Notes: generated by a model not told the origin, from the letters alone. Counted from the first letter of the stretch, positions 17,359 through 26,742 are shown. The stretch is 37,121 bases of DNA from Candidatus Omnitrophota bacterium (GCA_016214285.1 JACROV010000019.1:1-37121); one strand, 5' to 3'. Numbers and translations are program-made.

Positions 17359-17943
17359 TTAGACCCCCTTCTCTCCGGAAAAACAAATGTTGTCAATGAG
17401 AATAATGCCTTCTTTCTTTTCCACGTTCCAGGATTCCAGGACAAATGAAACAGTCTTGAGGTTTGTCCAATCGGTGATTTGTTTAAATTCATGCAAAGGA
17501 ATGCGAAAATCCTGCCAATTGTAATCGATCCCCTGGATGTAATACGAAGCTGTCTCGTTTTTATCGTTCTCAATGACGACCTTCACGATGGACGGGTTCG
17601 CCCCCTCCTTACTCCGGATAGAAAACTGGATGTTTTTGTACCGGCTGGCATCGATCGCCGGCGCGGACAAGAGAAGCGTTTTGACGGGCGAAAAATCTTC
17701 GTCAAAATTGTAATCCAGGCGCACCAGCCCGTTGTACAAAGCGAAAAGGACATTGCCGCGCAGCGACGACTGCCGCGTCAAAAACGCGGTCAGGCCGTAG
17801 AAGACGCTGGAGAAGATCATCAACGTGATCAAGACATTGATCACCAGCCAGGCGTGAAAATGTTTCTTCTTGCGGGGCTCGGCTTCTTTGCGCTTGCCGA
17901 GGTAAACTTGCGCTAAATGGTCGTAAATTTCGTCGCGTGTCAT
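17359..17943 (-). CDS. Single-pass membrane protein with basic cytosolic tail and carbohydrate-binding-like domain
   Basis: I do not recognise this 194-residue protein as a named family. Residues 1-28 are hydrophilic and basic (LGKRKEAEPRKKKH), residues about 30-54 are one membrane helix, and the rest is beta-rich. The C-terminal part (NIQFSIRSKEG, WQDFRIPLHEF, LKTVSFVLES, IILIDNICF) resembles jelly-roll CBM11/CIA30-type domains and the two modules of the GH5 protein at 832-5040. By the positive-inside rule the basic tail should face the cytosol and the domain the periplasm. It ends 3 bp before the ParA-CBM48 start. A short basic N-terminal peptide is how many ParA partners stimulate ATP hydrolysis, so it may be the partner (inference). 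Confidence 0.75.
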   Translation of the reverse strand: MTRDEIYDHLAQVYLGKRKEAEPRKKKHFHAWLVINVLITLMIFSSVFYGLTAFLTRQSSLRGNVLFALYNGLVRLDYNFDEDFSPVKTLLLSAPAIDASRYKNIQFSIRSKEGANPSIVKVVIENDKNETASYYIQGIDYNWQDFRIPLHEFKQITDWTNLKTVSFVLESWNVEKKEGIILIDNICFSGEKGV

Positions 17944-18030
17944 GGTTATAAATAATTCTTTTTATTTAATTAATTTATAATACCAGATTAAACTAGAAAT
18001 CAAAATATTAATTAACTTTTTTTTAACAAC

Positions 18031-18069
18031 AGAAAACCCCTGCCGCGTATTCTGCGGCAGGGGTTTTCT
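18031..18069 (-). terminator. Rho-independent terminator of the porin gene
   Basis: A perfect 16-bp stem (18031-18046 with 18054-18069, including CCCCTGCCGC) closes a 7-nt loop. The minus-strand 3' arm ends in TTTTC, followed by T/A-rich sequence. It lies 27 bp after the porin stop. Confidence 0.9.
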
Positions 18070-18095
18070 ATAATGACAACTAATCTTCTAAAGAA

Positions 18096-19511
18096 TTAGA
18101 AGTTTACATTACCATGGAAGATCGCCTGCGTAGCCACTTGATTATTGGCTCCCGTAAACAAATCACCCGGTAAGAACCACCCAAAATTGGCACCGAACTG
18201 AACGTCTTCGGTGTAATCATAGGTGAGCGTGGTGTCAATTTCATTGCCGATCTCTTTTTCATCGACAACAATACCCATGGTTCCTGATACCGCACCATCG
18301 GGCTGGACAAGGGTAAGGGTCGTATTAGTCGCGTTCCCTCTAAGCCCTTTGTCTAGCCGAAGGTTGCTCCAGGACACTTTGGCCGTGACATCTTCAATCG
18401 GATTAACTTGAGCGGACACCGTGCTAATGTGGGAGTTGCTTAAGTTAAAGAGCGTATTGTAGATGGTCCCGCCGGCCTGATTCTCGAACATCGGATCCCA
18501 GGCGGTGTACGTGTTGGTTGATCCCTGACGTCCGCCACCATTTGTCTCTGATAAAGCCCGGTCACCCGGATTGCTGTCACCGGAAACATACGTGTACACA
18601 TATCCCAGGATGGGTTTGTACTCTTCCATCACAGGCACCTTATAACTGGCGATGACCTGGGCGCCCATGGCTTCGCGTTGTTCGTTATCGCGGATCGTAC
18701 CGGTTGTGGCGACCCTGTTACCTCTCTGCCAGGCAACTTCCGCCTGCACGTTCAACCCTTCGATAGGATTGGTGCTGGCTCTCAAACCAGGCACATAAAC
18801 CGTATCTGATTTGCTGAACTCACCGGCAGCAGCGGTATTGCTAAGTTTATCGACCTTGGCAAAGAAATACGCCTCAACCTGCGTATTCATGCTGTCGCCG
18901 ACCTCATAACCGACATTGGCACCGTAAAGATCGATATCATCTTTATTCTCAATTGCCAATGTGTTGGTACGAGAATTAATTTTCGAGAACAGCAACTCGA
19001 CGCTCAAGGGTTCATAATCAAAAATGAACCGGGCGGCATCTTGCGTTGTCTGCTTGGTCAGATCACCGGCGATTAAAGCAATACCGGAATCAGCCGGCGC
19101 GGCGTTGTTGGTCCCGCCAGAATCCACGATGAAGCTGTTGCCATAGTGGAATGCCTGCTTACCAACCACGACCGTTAACGGGGAATACAACATTTCCCGC
19201 AACGTGGCATAGGCCAACAAAAGGTCAATGTCTGTCGAAACATTGCTTGTATCGCCCCATGCTCTCTCATTGATAAGAGCCACAGTTGTGGACACATTGT
19301 CTGTCAGGTCCGCGTCGGCCCGCAGAATGGATTGGGTGATGAACAGGTTTTGCTGTTCATCTTCAGTAAGACTCAAACCAAGATCAAAATTGTTGCGGAT
19401 AAGCCAGGTGGAATCAATGCTTCCGCTGATCTTGACGTTTTGCACACTAGCCATTGCCGGCATGGCTGCAAAAGCGGCCAAAGCAAAAGCTAATAGGATT
19501 GTTTTTCTCAT
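18096..19511 (-). CDS. Outer-membrane beta-barrel porin
   Basis: The 471-residue protein has a signal peptide (MRKTILLAFALAAFAAMPAMA), then alternating short amphipathic strands rich in Asn, Asp and aromatic residues. It ends in HGNVNF, the terminal Phe typical of BAM-inserted barrels. There is no SLH or coiled-coil domain. It resembles putative porin/alginate-export-type barrels; the solute is unknown. The true start is the ATG at 19511, because the alternative TTG at 19523 lies inside the Shine-Dalgarno sequence TTGGAGGAAA. It has its own upstream promoter and a strong terminator, so it is probably monocistronic and well expressed. Confidence 0.88.
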   Translation of the reverse strand: MRKTILLAFALAAFAAMPAMASVQNVKISGSIDSTWLIRNNFDLGLSLTEDEQQNLFITQSILRADADLTDNVSTTVALINERAWGDTSNVSTDIDLLLAYATLREMLYSPLTVVVGKQAFHYGNSFIVDSGGTNNAAPADSGIALIAGDLTKQTTQDAARFIFDYEPLSVELLFSKINSRTNTLAIENKDDIDLYGANVGYEVGDSMNTQVEAYFFAKVDKLSNTAAAGEFSKSDTVYVPGLRASTNPIEGLNVQAEVAWQRGNRVATTGTIRDNEQREAMGAQVIASYKVPVMEEYKPILGYVYTYVSGDSNPGDRALSETNGGGRQGSTNTYTAWDPMFENQAGGTIYNTLFNLSNSHISTVSAQVNPIEDVTAKVSWSNLRLDKGLRGNATNTTLTLVQPDGAVSGTMGIVVDEKEIGNEIDTTLTYDYTEDVQFGANFGWFLPGDLFTGANNQVATQAIFHGNVNF

Positions 19512-19847
19512 TTTTTCCTCCAAAAGGTTAATTTAAAAACCATGAGCCTCATATTCCGACTCATCACTTCTATATAAGTATATAGCCAAGTCTGTGCCTG
19601 GGCATTAATCAGTCTAATAGACCAGATTTTCGATGATTTCCGACCTTAACGATTGGCTTCACCTCCTTTGGCGGTCAAATTAAAATCATCACTGGGTTAA
19701 GTTGTGAAACGGTTGCTATTTTCACACAGCCCTGCGGCAGTGTCAATAATTTTTAAAAAAAATTTCGGAGGGCATTTTGTGAGGGCGCTGTCCCTTAAGA
19801 AGCCTCACTGCCCGCTCCACACCAGGGATATTCGGGGCGAAGCAGGA
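19512..19847 (-). promoter_or_regulatory. Porin promoter and long 5' leader (gene-free region)
   Basis: On the minus strand TTGACA (19741-19746) and GAAAAT (19718-19723) are spaced by 17 nt, placing the transcript start near 19711 and giving a leader of about 200 nt. Within it, AAGGAGGTGA (19664-19673) is an almost perfect anti-16S match with no start codon at a usable distance. CTATATA-AG-TATATAG (19570-19585) is an inverted repeat that could bind a regulator. I see no gene here. Confidence 0.55.
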
Positions 19848-20219
19848 TCAACCCGGCTGCTCCTTTTCCTCCCGCGGGATGACGATGGTTTGATCCAGGT
19901 AGCCGCCTCCCTTGCTGATCGCCCTGACACGGATCGCGTCACCGGCGACGGCCTCGAGGGGAAAATCCTTTGTCAAACTATTGGGTGTTGTCTGCCGGAT
20001 GATCGTTATCCGGCTCAACTCCTGAGCATTCTTGTAGATCACCAGCTGGCGGATACCGTCTTCCCGCAAATTCTTCGCCACGTGGGCCACCTCGATATGC
20101 AAAATGGCCGTCGGGGCATCATAGCTTAATGTTACATCGCTCGGCGGATGGGCGGCCGCGGGCCGAGGGCAGAAGATCAATAATACCAGCAAAACGATAA
20201 GTACCTGTTGTTTCCTCAT
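19848..20219 (-). CDS. Small periplasmic protein of the metal efflux operon
   Basis: A protein of about 123 residues with a signal peptide (hydrophobic residues 6-16, AAA-H cleavage) and one beta-sandwich-like domain beginning HPPSDVTLSYD. The pattern LSYD, LHIEVAHV and VIYKNAQEL resembles desulfoferrodoxin/SoxZ-like immunoglobulin folds, but no cysteine or clear metal site is present, so the function is unknown. CusA's TGA overlaps the ATGATG start. GGGGAGG lies 5 nt before the second ATG (20219) and only 2 nt before the first (20222), so I prefer 20219. It is the last gene of the efflux operon. Confidence 0.75.
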   Translation of the reverse strand: MRKQQVLIVLLVLLIFCPRPAAAHPPSDVTLSYDAPTAILHIEVAHVAKNLREDGIRQLVIYKNAQELSRITIIRQTTPNSLTKDFPLEAVAGDAIRVRAISKGGGYLDQTIVIPREEKEQPG

Positions 20220-23200
20220 CATATCCTCCCCTTCTTCATTTCAAAATCCCATTTCCATATGGCATAGATGACCGGATAAACCAGTAATTCCAGGATAAAT
20301 GACGAGGACAGGCCCCCCACCATGGGCGCGGCAATACGTTTCATCAGATCGGAGCCGGTCCCTGTTGCCCACATAATGGGGAGCAGACCCATGAACGCCG
20401 CCATGACGGTCATCAATTTGGGGCGCACCCGCTTGACAGCCCCGTTGACGATGGCTTCTTCCAAGTCCTGTTCCGTTTTCATCTTGCCTTTGCGGATCGC
20501 GTCCTCGTAAGCCATGTCCAGGAAAAGTAGCATAAAAATACCCGTTTCCGCATCCAGTCCCATGAGCGCGATCATCCCCACCCAGACAGCGATGGAAATG
20601 TTATAACCCAATGCCCACAGCAGCCACACCGCCCCGATCAAAGAAAATGGGACCGCCAGCAACACGATCCCCGTTTTGACCAGTGATTTGGTATTCATAT
20701 ACAAGAGCATGCAGATAATGAAAATAGTCAAAGGCAAGACGACTTTGAGCCGTTCCTTGACCCGTAACATATTTTCATATTGGCCGCTCCAGACAAGCGC
20801 GTAGCCCGACGGCATCTTCAGTTCCCGGGCGACGGCTTTCTTGGCCGCTTCGACATAACGGCCGATATCGTTGGTGGCCATATCCACATAAACATACCCG
20901 GCTAAAAGTCCGTTTTCATTACGGATCATGGCCGGCCCCGAACGCAGGACAATATCGGCGACCTGCGTCAAAGGAATCTGCTGGCCGGAGGGGGTCGGGA
21001 CCAGCACCCGTTTAAGCTTTTCCACATCATCCCGCAGTTCCCGCGGGTAACGCACGTTCACCGGATACCGCTCCCGGCCTTCGATGGTCGTCGTCACATT
21101 TTCACCGCCGATCGCCGACAAGACCACCATCTGCGCGTCTTCCACCGAGAGCCCATAGCGCGCCAGCTCCTCGCGTTTGAGGTCAAAATCAAGAAAATAC
21201 CCCCCTGCGGCACGTTCGGCATAAACACTTCTGGTGCCGGGGATGTCCTTGAGGATCATCTCCAGCCGGGTCCCCAATCCCTCGATCTCGTTAAGGTCCG
21301 ATCCCAGGATTTTGATCCCCAGGGGCGTGCGGACGCCCGTGGACAACATATCAATACGGTTTTTAATGGGCATGGTCCAGGCGTTGATCGCCCCGGGGAC
21401 CTTCAGGGCCTCATCCATTTGATTGACCAAATCCTCGTGTGAAATACGGTCGGGCCAGAACACGCGCAAAGGCGCCTTGAGGAAATCCGGCATCCCGGAA
21501 TACCAGCGTTTGATCTTTGGCCACTCGCCTTCCGGCTTTAAGGTCACGACCGTTTCCATCATGGAAAACGGGGCCGGATCGGTCGAACTTTCCATACGGC
21601 CGGCCTTGCCGAAAACGCTCTCAACTTCGGGAAAACTTTTTAAAACCTGGTCCTGGGTCTGCATGAGATTCTGGGCTTGTGTGACGGAAATGCCGGGTAA
21701 TGTCGTCGGCATGTAGAGGACCGACCCCTCCCATAAAGGCGGCATGAATTCTGATCCCAGTTTCAAATAAACAGGGATCGTGGTGAGGACCAGAATCAAG
21801 GCTGTGATGAGGGTCCCCTTGCGATGTTTGAGGACAAAACGACAGGCGGGTTCATAAATACGAAAAAGGATTTTGCTGATGGGGTGCTTCTCCTCCGGGT
21901 AATAATTTCCGACGAGAAGGGTTGTGGCCGCTTTCGATGCCCACGGCCATTTTAACCTGAATGGCTCCATACGGACAAAAAGCATGCGTATGGCCGGATC
22001 CAGGGTAACGGCAAGAATCGCGGCAATCGCCATCGCCAGGTTTTTCGCCCACGCCAGGGGTCTAAAAAGCCGGCCCTCTTGATCAATTAAAGTAAAAATC
22101 GGCATAAAGGCGACGGCAAGCACCAGAAGCGAAAAGAAGACAGAAGGTCCGATTTCCTTAATGGCCTTTAATAAAATGACGCGGTAGTCGCCTTTGCGCC
22201 CCCCCTCGACCCATTGCTCCAGACGTTTATAGGCATTTTCCACTTCCACAATAGCGCCGTCCACCAGGACGCCGATGGAAATGGCAATACCCGAAAGCGA
22301 CATGATGTTCGAGGTTAATCCCAACCCATAAAAGGGGATAAAAGAAAGCAGGACAGCGACGGGGATCGTCACTATGGGGACGAAGGCGGAAGGAAAATGC
22401 CAGAGGAAAATAATAATCACGATGCTCACAATAATCATTTCCTCAATCAGCTGGTGTCTCAGGGTCTCGATCGCCCTTAGAATCAATTCCGAACGGTCAT
22501 AGGTCACTTTAATTTCCGCCCCTTCAGGCAGAGTGGGTTCAATCTCCTTCAATTTGGCCTTGACGCGGTTGATGACATTAAGGGCGTTTTCGCCGAAGCG
22601 CATAATGACCGTCCCGCCGACCACATCCCCTCCGCCGTCGAGATCGGCCAGCCCGCGGCGGATCTCCGGCCCTGTGGCGACCGTGGCCAGGTCCCTGACC
22701 AGCACGGGTGTCCCGTTTTTATCCGTCGCGACGACGATTTCCTCCAGGTCCCCGATGGATTTGGCATAACCGTGCCCGCGGATCATATACTCCGCGCCGG
22801 AAAACTCCAGGAGTCGTCCCCCCACTTCCTGGTTCCCATGACGGACCGCGTCGATGACTGTTGTGATCGGGATGTTGTAAGCCAACAGACGGTTGGGGTC
22901 CACGGTGATCTGGTACTGCTTGACAAAACCGCCGAGGGAAGCGACTTCCGCCACACCGGGCACACTTTGCAAGTGATAACGCAGGTACCAGTCCTGGAAG
23001 CTCCGTAATTCCTGCAAAGAGTTTTTCCCGGATTTATCGACCAGGGCATATTGAAAAACCCACCCCACGCCGGTGGCATCCGGCCCCAGTTCGGTCTTGA
23101 CGCCTTCCGGCAAGCGGGGGATGATCTTGCTTAGATATTCGAGCGTCCGGCTCCTCGCCCAGTAAATATCCGTTCCGTCCTTGAAGATCACATAGACGTA

Positions 23201-23497
23201 AGAAAAACCAAAGTCGGAAAAACCCCGGATCGCCTTGACCTGGGGGGCACCGAGCATCGCTGTGACGATGGGATAGGTGACCTGGTCCTCGATGATATCG
23301 GGGCTGCGGTCCCATCGGGAATAAATGATCACCTGCGTATCGGAAAGATCGGGGATAGCGTCCAGAGGGATGTTTTTCAGTGACCACACGGCCGCGGCCA
23401 TGGCCGCCATGACAAAGGTCAAAACAATGAACTTGTTGCGGGACGAGAATTCAATGATCTTTTCGACAAACCCCTCCCGAGGGCTGTTATTGTCCAT
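20219..23497 (-). CDS. cusA: Heavy-metal efflux RND permease, CusA/CzcA family
   Basis: The inner-membrane proton-driven pump of a tripartite exporter, 1092 residues with the 12-TM RND layout: an N-terminal helix at about 19-36, a large periplasmic loop, a TM block around 345-540, a second loop and a C-terminal block. HME-RND signatures include DAIPDLSDTQVII, YMPTTLPGIS, TDPAPFSMMETV, MPIKNRIDMLSTG and MGLDAETGIF. The methionines in YMP and MPIKNRIDM match the methionine relay described for copper/silver CusA, favouring Cu(I)/Ag(I) over Zn/Co/Cd, though this is not decisive. The start overlaps cusB by 11 bp, with GAAGGAGGG upstream. Confidence 0.93.
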   Translation of the reverse strand: MDNNSPREGFVEKIIEFSSRNKFIVLTFVMAAMAAAVWSLKNIPLDAIPDLSDTQVIIYSRWDRSPDIIEDQVTYPIVTAMLGAPQVKAIRGFSDFGFSYVYVIFKDGTDIYWARSRTLEYLSKIIPRLPEGVKTELGPDATGVGWVFQYALVDKSGKNSLQELRSFQDWYLRYHLQSVPGVAEVASLGGFVKQYQITVDPNRLLAYNIPITTVIDAVRHGNQEVGGRLLEFSGAEYMIRGHGYAKSIGDLEEIVVATDKNGTPVLVRDLATVATGPEIRRGLADLDGGGDVVGGTVIMRFGENALNVINRVKAKLKEIEPTLPEGAEIKVTYDRSELILRAIETLRHQLIEEMIIVSIVIIIFLWHFPSAFVPIVTIPVAVLLSFIPFYGLGLTSNIMSLSGIAISIGVLVDGAIVEVENAYKRLEQWVEGGRKGDYRVILLKAIKEIGPSVFFSLLVLAVAFMPIFTLIDQEGRLFRPLAWAKNLAMAIAAILAVTLDPAIRMLFVRMEPFRLKWPWASKAATTLLVGNYYPEEKHPISKILFRIYEPACRFVLKHRKGTLITALILVLTTIPVYLKLGSEFMPPLWEGSVLYMPTTLPGISVTQAQNLMQTQDQVLKSFPEVESVFGKAGRMESSTDPAPFSMMETVVTLKPEGEWPKIKRWYSGMPDFLKAPLRVFWPDRISHEDLVNQMDEALKVPGAINAWTMPIKNRIDMLSTGVRTPLGIKILGSDLNEIEGLGTRLEMILKDIPGTRSVYAERAAGGYFLDFDLKREELARYGLSVEDAQMVVLSAIGGENVTTTIEGRERYPVNVRYPRELRDDVEKLKRVLVPTPSGQQIPLTQVADIVLRSGPAMIRNENGLLAGYVYVDMATNDIGRYVEAAKKAVARELKMPSGYALVWSGQYENMLRVKERLKVVLPLTIFIICMLLYMNTKSLVKTGIVLLAVPFSLIGAVWLLWALGYNISIAVWVGMIALMGLDAETGIFMLLFLDMAYEDAIRKGKMKTEQDLEEAIVNGAVKRVRPKLMTVMAAFMGLLPIMWATGTGSDLMKRIAAPMVGGLSSSFILELLVYPVIYAIWKWDFEMKKGRI

Positions 23498-24857
23498 GCT
23501 GATGCCCTCCTTCAGATCCTGACATCCCTTCCAGCGCGGCCTTAAGACGGCTCTCCGAATCGATCAGGAAATTACCGCTGGTAACGACAATCTCTCCTTC
23601 CTGAACGCCGCTTTTCAGTTCATAATAACCATCCGCCTTGGCTCCTACCGTAATGTCCCTCGGCTCAAGAACTCCCTGCCCCTTGTCGACGAAAACGATC
23701 TTTTTCGTCCCGGTATCGAAAACGGCTCCCTCCGGGATGGCCGGCGTTTCCCCCAGGTCGACGTCGACGGACACATTGACATACATATCCGGCCTCAACC
23801 GGCCTTGCGGATCTTTGAGCTGGGCGCGGACCCGTGTCGTACGCGTGGCCTGGTCGACCATCGAATCCACCGCGCGGATAGTCCCCTGAAACGTTTCATT
23901 GGACAAAGACGGGACCTCGGCCCTGATGTCCTGCCCCACCCGGATCAGCGGCAATTCATATTCGTACACCGGCGCGTACACCCAGACCGGCTCGCCGGGA
24001 GTCGTGAAAAGCAAACTGCGTTCGGCCTCTTTCCAGGCGGCGATCTCGGAGATAAGATCATCGTTGAGGCCCATGTGTCGCAGGCGGATCCGTGTGGATT
24101 CGACAAGCCGCCGCGACTGGTCGACAATTTCCGGGATGTCGCTTTGTTTAGCCCGCTCAAAAGCCTGGATCGCCTGGATATACTCCGTCTGGGCCTGATA
24201 AAGTTCCGGGTCATGGGCGATTGTCCCGACGGTGCGGACCGTTTTGATCAACTTCTTCTTTTCCACCGCTGCCGTTTTAATGCCGATCAATTGTTGTTTC
24301 TGGGGGCTCAACATAATCGGCGCGTAACCTTGCGGGGTCTGCGCGCTCTGCGCCACTGTTTCCTCTTCATAAACCGGGATCAAATCCATGCCCATCGGCG
24401 ATTTCCCCGGTTTATCCGCTTTGTAGCCCGGGATCATGGGGTCGGTCCAAAAAAGAATTTTCTTTTCCTTCTTCCCGCCGGAAATGCCGGCCACGTGCGT
24501 GCCGCAAATCGGGCAGGTCACCTTCTCGCCTTCTTTGGCCAGAACCATCATCGGGCACGGTTTGCCATCATGACTTTTATGGCAATTATGCATAATACAA
24601 ATATCGCGCAGGTGCTTATCGACTTGCCGGGCCTCCGGCATCTCCGGCGTGATTTCTTTTTTGACCAGATTCATATTGCAAATCGGACAGGTGCCGGGAC
24701 GGTCGCTCGTGTACGTGGGATGCATCGGACAGTAATAGACGTCCCGCGCGCGCGCCGCTCCGCCCTCCTTTCCCGCTTTTCCCGCCATAATCACGGTGCC
24801 ACCAGCGACGAGAAGTACAATCACGCCAAGGACAAAGAATTTCTTTTGAATCCGCAT
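23487..24857 (-). CDS. cusB: RND periplasmic adaptor CusB with three metal-binding segments
   Basis: A 456-residue membrane-fusion protein linking CusA to the outer-membrane channel. After an N-terminal membrane/signal segment (8-25) come three Cys/Met/His-rich regions: YYCPMHP...GTCPICNMNL (41-64), a region with IMHNCHKSH, CPMM and CPICGTH (87-121), and a heavy-metal-binding repeat DPMIPGYKADKPGKSPMGMDLIPVY (139-163, described as a motif span). The usual barrel, lipoyl and coiled-coil adaptor domains follow. The YYCPMHP-type domains are typical of copper/silver adaptors. GGAGGG lies before the ATG. It overlaps cusA by 11 bp and begins 13 bp after the TolC-like gene. Confidence 0.93.
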   Translation of the reverse strand: MRIQKKFFVLGVIVLLVAGGTVIMAGKAGKEGGAARARDVYYCPMHPTYTSDRPGTCPICNMNLVKKEITPEMPEARQVDKHLRDICIMHNCHKSHDGKPCPMMVLAKEGEKVTCPICGTHVAGISGGKKEKKILFWTDPMIPGYKADKPGKSPMGMDLIPVYEEETVAQSAQTPQGYAPIMLSPQKQQLIGIKTAAVEKKKLIKTVRTVGTIAHDPELYQAQTEYIQAIQAFERAKQSDIPEIVDQSRRLVESTRIRLRHMGLNDDLISEIAAWKEAERSLLFTTPGEPVWVYAPVYEYELPLIRVGQDIRAEVPSLSNETFQGTIRAVDSMVDQATRTTRVRAQLKDPQGRLRPDMYVNVSVDVDLGETPAIPEGAVFDTGTKKIVFVDKGQGVLEPRDITVGAKADGYYELKSGVQEGEIVVTSGNFLIDSESRLKAALEGMSGSEGGHQHGQ

Positions 24858-24869
24858 AAAATATCCCTC

Positions 24870-26162
24870 CTATTTTTCCATATCAATGCCAACCGCGCGT
24901 TCGATAGCCGCGAAATTCTTTAGAGCATCGGCCAACGCCTGATAATAAGCGATCTTCGCGTTACGGTACACTTCCTCGCTGTCCAGAAAATTGAGGACAT
25001 CCGTCCGGCCCGCTTCATAGCCGGCCTGGTCCGAAGAAAAGGCCAGTTTTGCCTGCGGGATCAAGGCATTCTCATAAAGTTCAACCACCTGTCTGCCCGC
25101 CGTAAATCGGTAATACGCGTTTTTGATTTCGTATTCGGCAAGATTTTCGGCCTGGCGAAGGTTTGCTTCGCTCGCGTTGAGGTTCCGCTTCGCCTCGAGG
25201 ACCGCCGGGATGATCCTGTTCTGCCATAACGGCAAGGTAACCTTTAGCGGCACCATCCACGCGTCGCGGCCGTCATTGGGACCCGTGGTCATGCCGCCGC
25301 CGATGCGCGTGTACTGAAAGCCGACCGAGATATCCGGCATATATTCATATTTCGCCAGGGCATGGGCATGCCCCTGCCTGCCGCGCATGGCCGCCGCCTC
25401 CAGAAGTTCCGGACGGTTTTCCCTGGATTGTTTCAGCAGTTGATCCAGCGATAATTCCAGCTTGGGCAAGACCGGCGCTCTGATCTTGTCGATGGGCGCC
25501 AACGCTCGACGGTCAAGAAGCGCGTTGAGGAAGGCGGCCAGCGTCTGGCGTTGTTGACGCAAGACAAAAAGTTCCTGGAGCGTTCCGGAGACCTTCGCCT
25601 GCGCCTTGGCCACGTCGCGTTGCTCTCCCTGCCGGCTCGCGTAACGGGACTCGGCGACAGCCTCAAACTTTTTTAAAAGATCAAGGATCTCCTCGACGGC
25701 CGCGATGGCCGCGTCCACCGCGTAAAGGTCATAATACGTCTGCGATATGTTCAGAACAAGTTCGCGTTCCACCTGCTTGAGCCGGGCCGATGCCGCGTCG
25801 ACCTCGGAAAGGGCGATCTTCCTTCTCTCCAGTAATTTCCCCGGAAAGGGGATCATCTGTTCGAACTCATACACATCTTTTTGCGGTCCCAGAGGGGTTT
25901 CCAGCATGGGCCCCATCACGGCATACCCCGCCGTCGGGTCGGGAAGAGCGGAAGCTTGCGGAACGCGGTGTTTGGCGGCCTGCAGCTCTTCGCGCGCCGC
26001 CTCAAGCCCGCGGTTATTCGCCAAGGCCTCTTTAAGAAGTTCCTCCAGCGGCACGGAAGACCGGACCGTTTCCTGGGCAGGAAGCCGGGTGGATAACGAA
26101 AAAAATAAGAAAACAGATATTAAAATGATGATTAATGCTCTGACCACGGGGGTCCTGTTCAT
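24870..26162 (-). CDS. TolC/CusC-type outer-membrane efflux channel
   Basis: A protein of 430 residues with a signal peptide (hydrophobic 9-24) and two outer-membrane-efflux-protein repeats. Long helical segments such as LEAAREELQAAKHRV and LKQVERELVLNISQTYYDLYA, and the second-repeat counterpart LNASEANLRQAENLAEYEIKNAYYRF, are characteristic. It forms the trimeric exit duct for the CusA/CusB pump. I chose the ATG at 26162, because GGAGG is spaced 5 nt from it and overlaps the alternative ATG at 26174. cusB follows after 13 bp. Confidence 0.9.
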   Translation of the reverse strand: MNRTPVVRALIIILISVFLFFSLSTRLPAQETVRSSVPLEELLKEALANNRGLEAAREELQAAKHRVPQASALPDPTAGYAVMGPMLETPLGPQKDVYEFEQMIPFPGKLLERRKIALSEVDAASARLKQVERELVLNISQTYYDLYAVDAAIAAVEEILDLLKKFEAVAESRYASRQGEQRDVAKAQAKVSGTLQELFVLRQQRQTLAAFLNALLDRRALAPIDKIRAPVLPKLELSLDQLLKQSRENRPELLEAAAMRGRQGHAHALAKYEYMPDISVGFQYTRIGGGMTTGPNDGRDAWMVPLKVTLPLWQNRIIPAVLEAKRNLNASEANLRQAENLAEYEIKNAYYRFTAGRQVVELYENALIPQAKLAFSSDQAGYEAGRTDVLNFLDSEEVYRNAKIAYYQALADALKNFAAIERAVGIDMEK

Positions 26163-26305
26163 TACCGCCTCCATTCGTTTCTGTTTGACCCAATTATACT
26201 ATACCCCTTCATGCCCTTATGTAAATCCAAAATCGAAAAAATGAAACAATCATGCGAAACTAGAGTAAGGGCTTTGAAGGAAAGAATACAGACCGGGCTA
26301 TGAGC

Positions 26306-26722
26306 CTAAAGGCGCAGGACGCAATGACGAAGATAAACGGGGATGGCAGACGAACTTTCCCGGGGGGGACCATGATAGTAGACGATCTTCAACAAGGCCC
26401 GATCCCGGGAAATATCATCCAGGGAAACACCGAGACCAGGATCATGCGGCAAAAAATCCCTTGCTTCGGAAACCGATGGGACATCGCAGGGACGGGAAGA
26501 TAAACTTGCGATTTTGTGACACTGACATTCATCGGTTTGCCGGGAATGATTGTTGTGGCCGGCAGAAGGACTTGCCCGCCGGGAATCCGTGTCCGTTGGA
26601 GAATGGCAGTGTCCTGCGCCGGCACGCCCGACGGCCACGGCGGATCTCTCCAGGCAACAACACAAAATCGCCCAGAAGAATATGGGGAGGATAAGAAGGG
26701 AAGTGAATGTTTTTTTATTCAT
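26306..26722 (-). CDS. Small secreted His/Cys-rich protein heading the efflux operon
   Basis: No family recognised. The 138-residue protein starts with a signal-like helix (residues 5-23) containing CCC. A stretch dense in His, Cys and Ser follows (GHCHSP, SAGHNNHSRQTDECQCHK), suggesting soft-metal binding in the periplasm. The C-terminal half has no recognisable motif. The ATG at 26722 is chosen over the TTG at 26755, and the promoter -10 box ends about 20 nt upstream. A 143-bp gap separates it from the TolC-like gene, in which I see no terminator. Small Cys/His-rich first genes are common in copper efflux operons; the role here is inferred. Confidence 0.65.
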   Translation of the reverse strand: MNKKTFTSLLILPIFFWAILCCCLERSAVAVGRAGAGHCHSPTDTDSRRASPSAGHNNHSRQTDECQCHKIASLSSRPCDVPSVSEARDFLPHDPGLGVSLDDISRDRALLKIVYYHGPPRESSSAIPVYLRHCVLRL

Positions 26723-26742
26723 TCTGATCACCGGACAATAAA

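Noticed and set aside
23805-24923. 372-residue plus-strand open frame opposite cusB
   Set aside because: It mirrors the codon pattern of cusB and has a composition typical of antisense shadow frames; cusB is unmistakable on the other strand.
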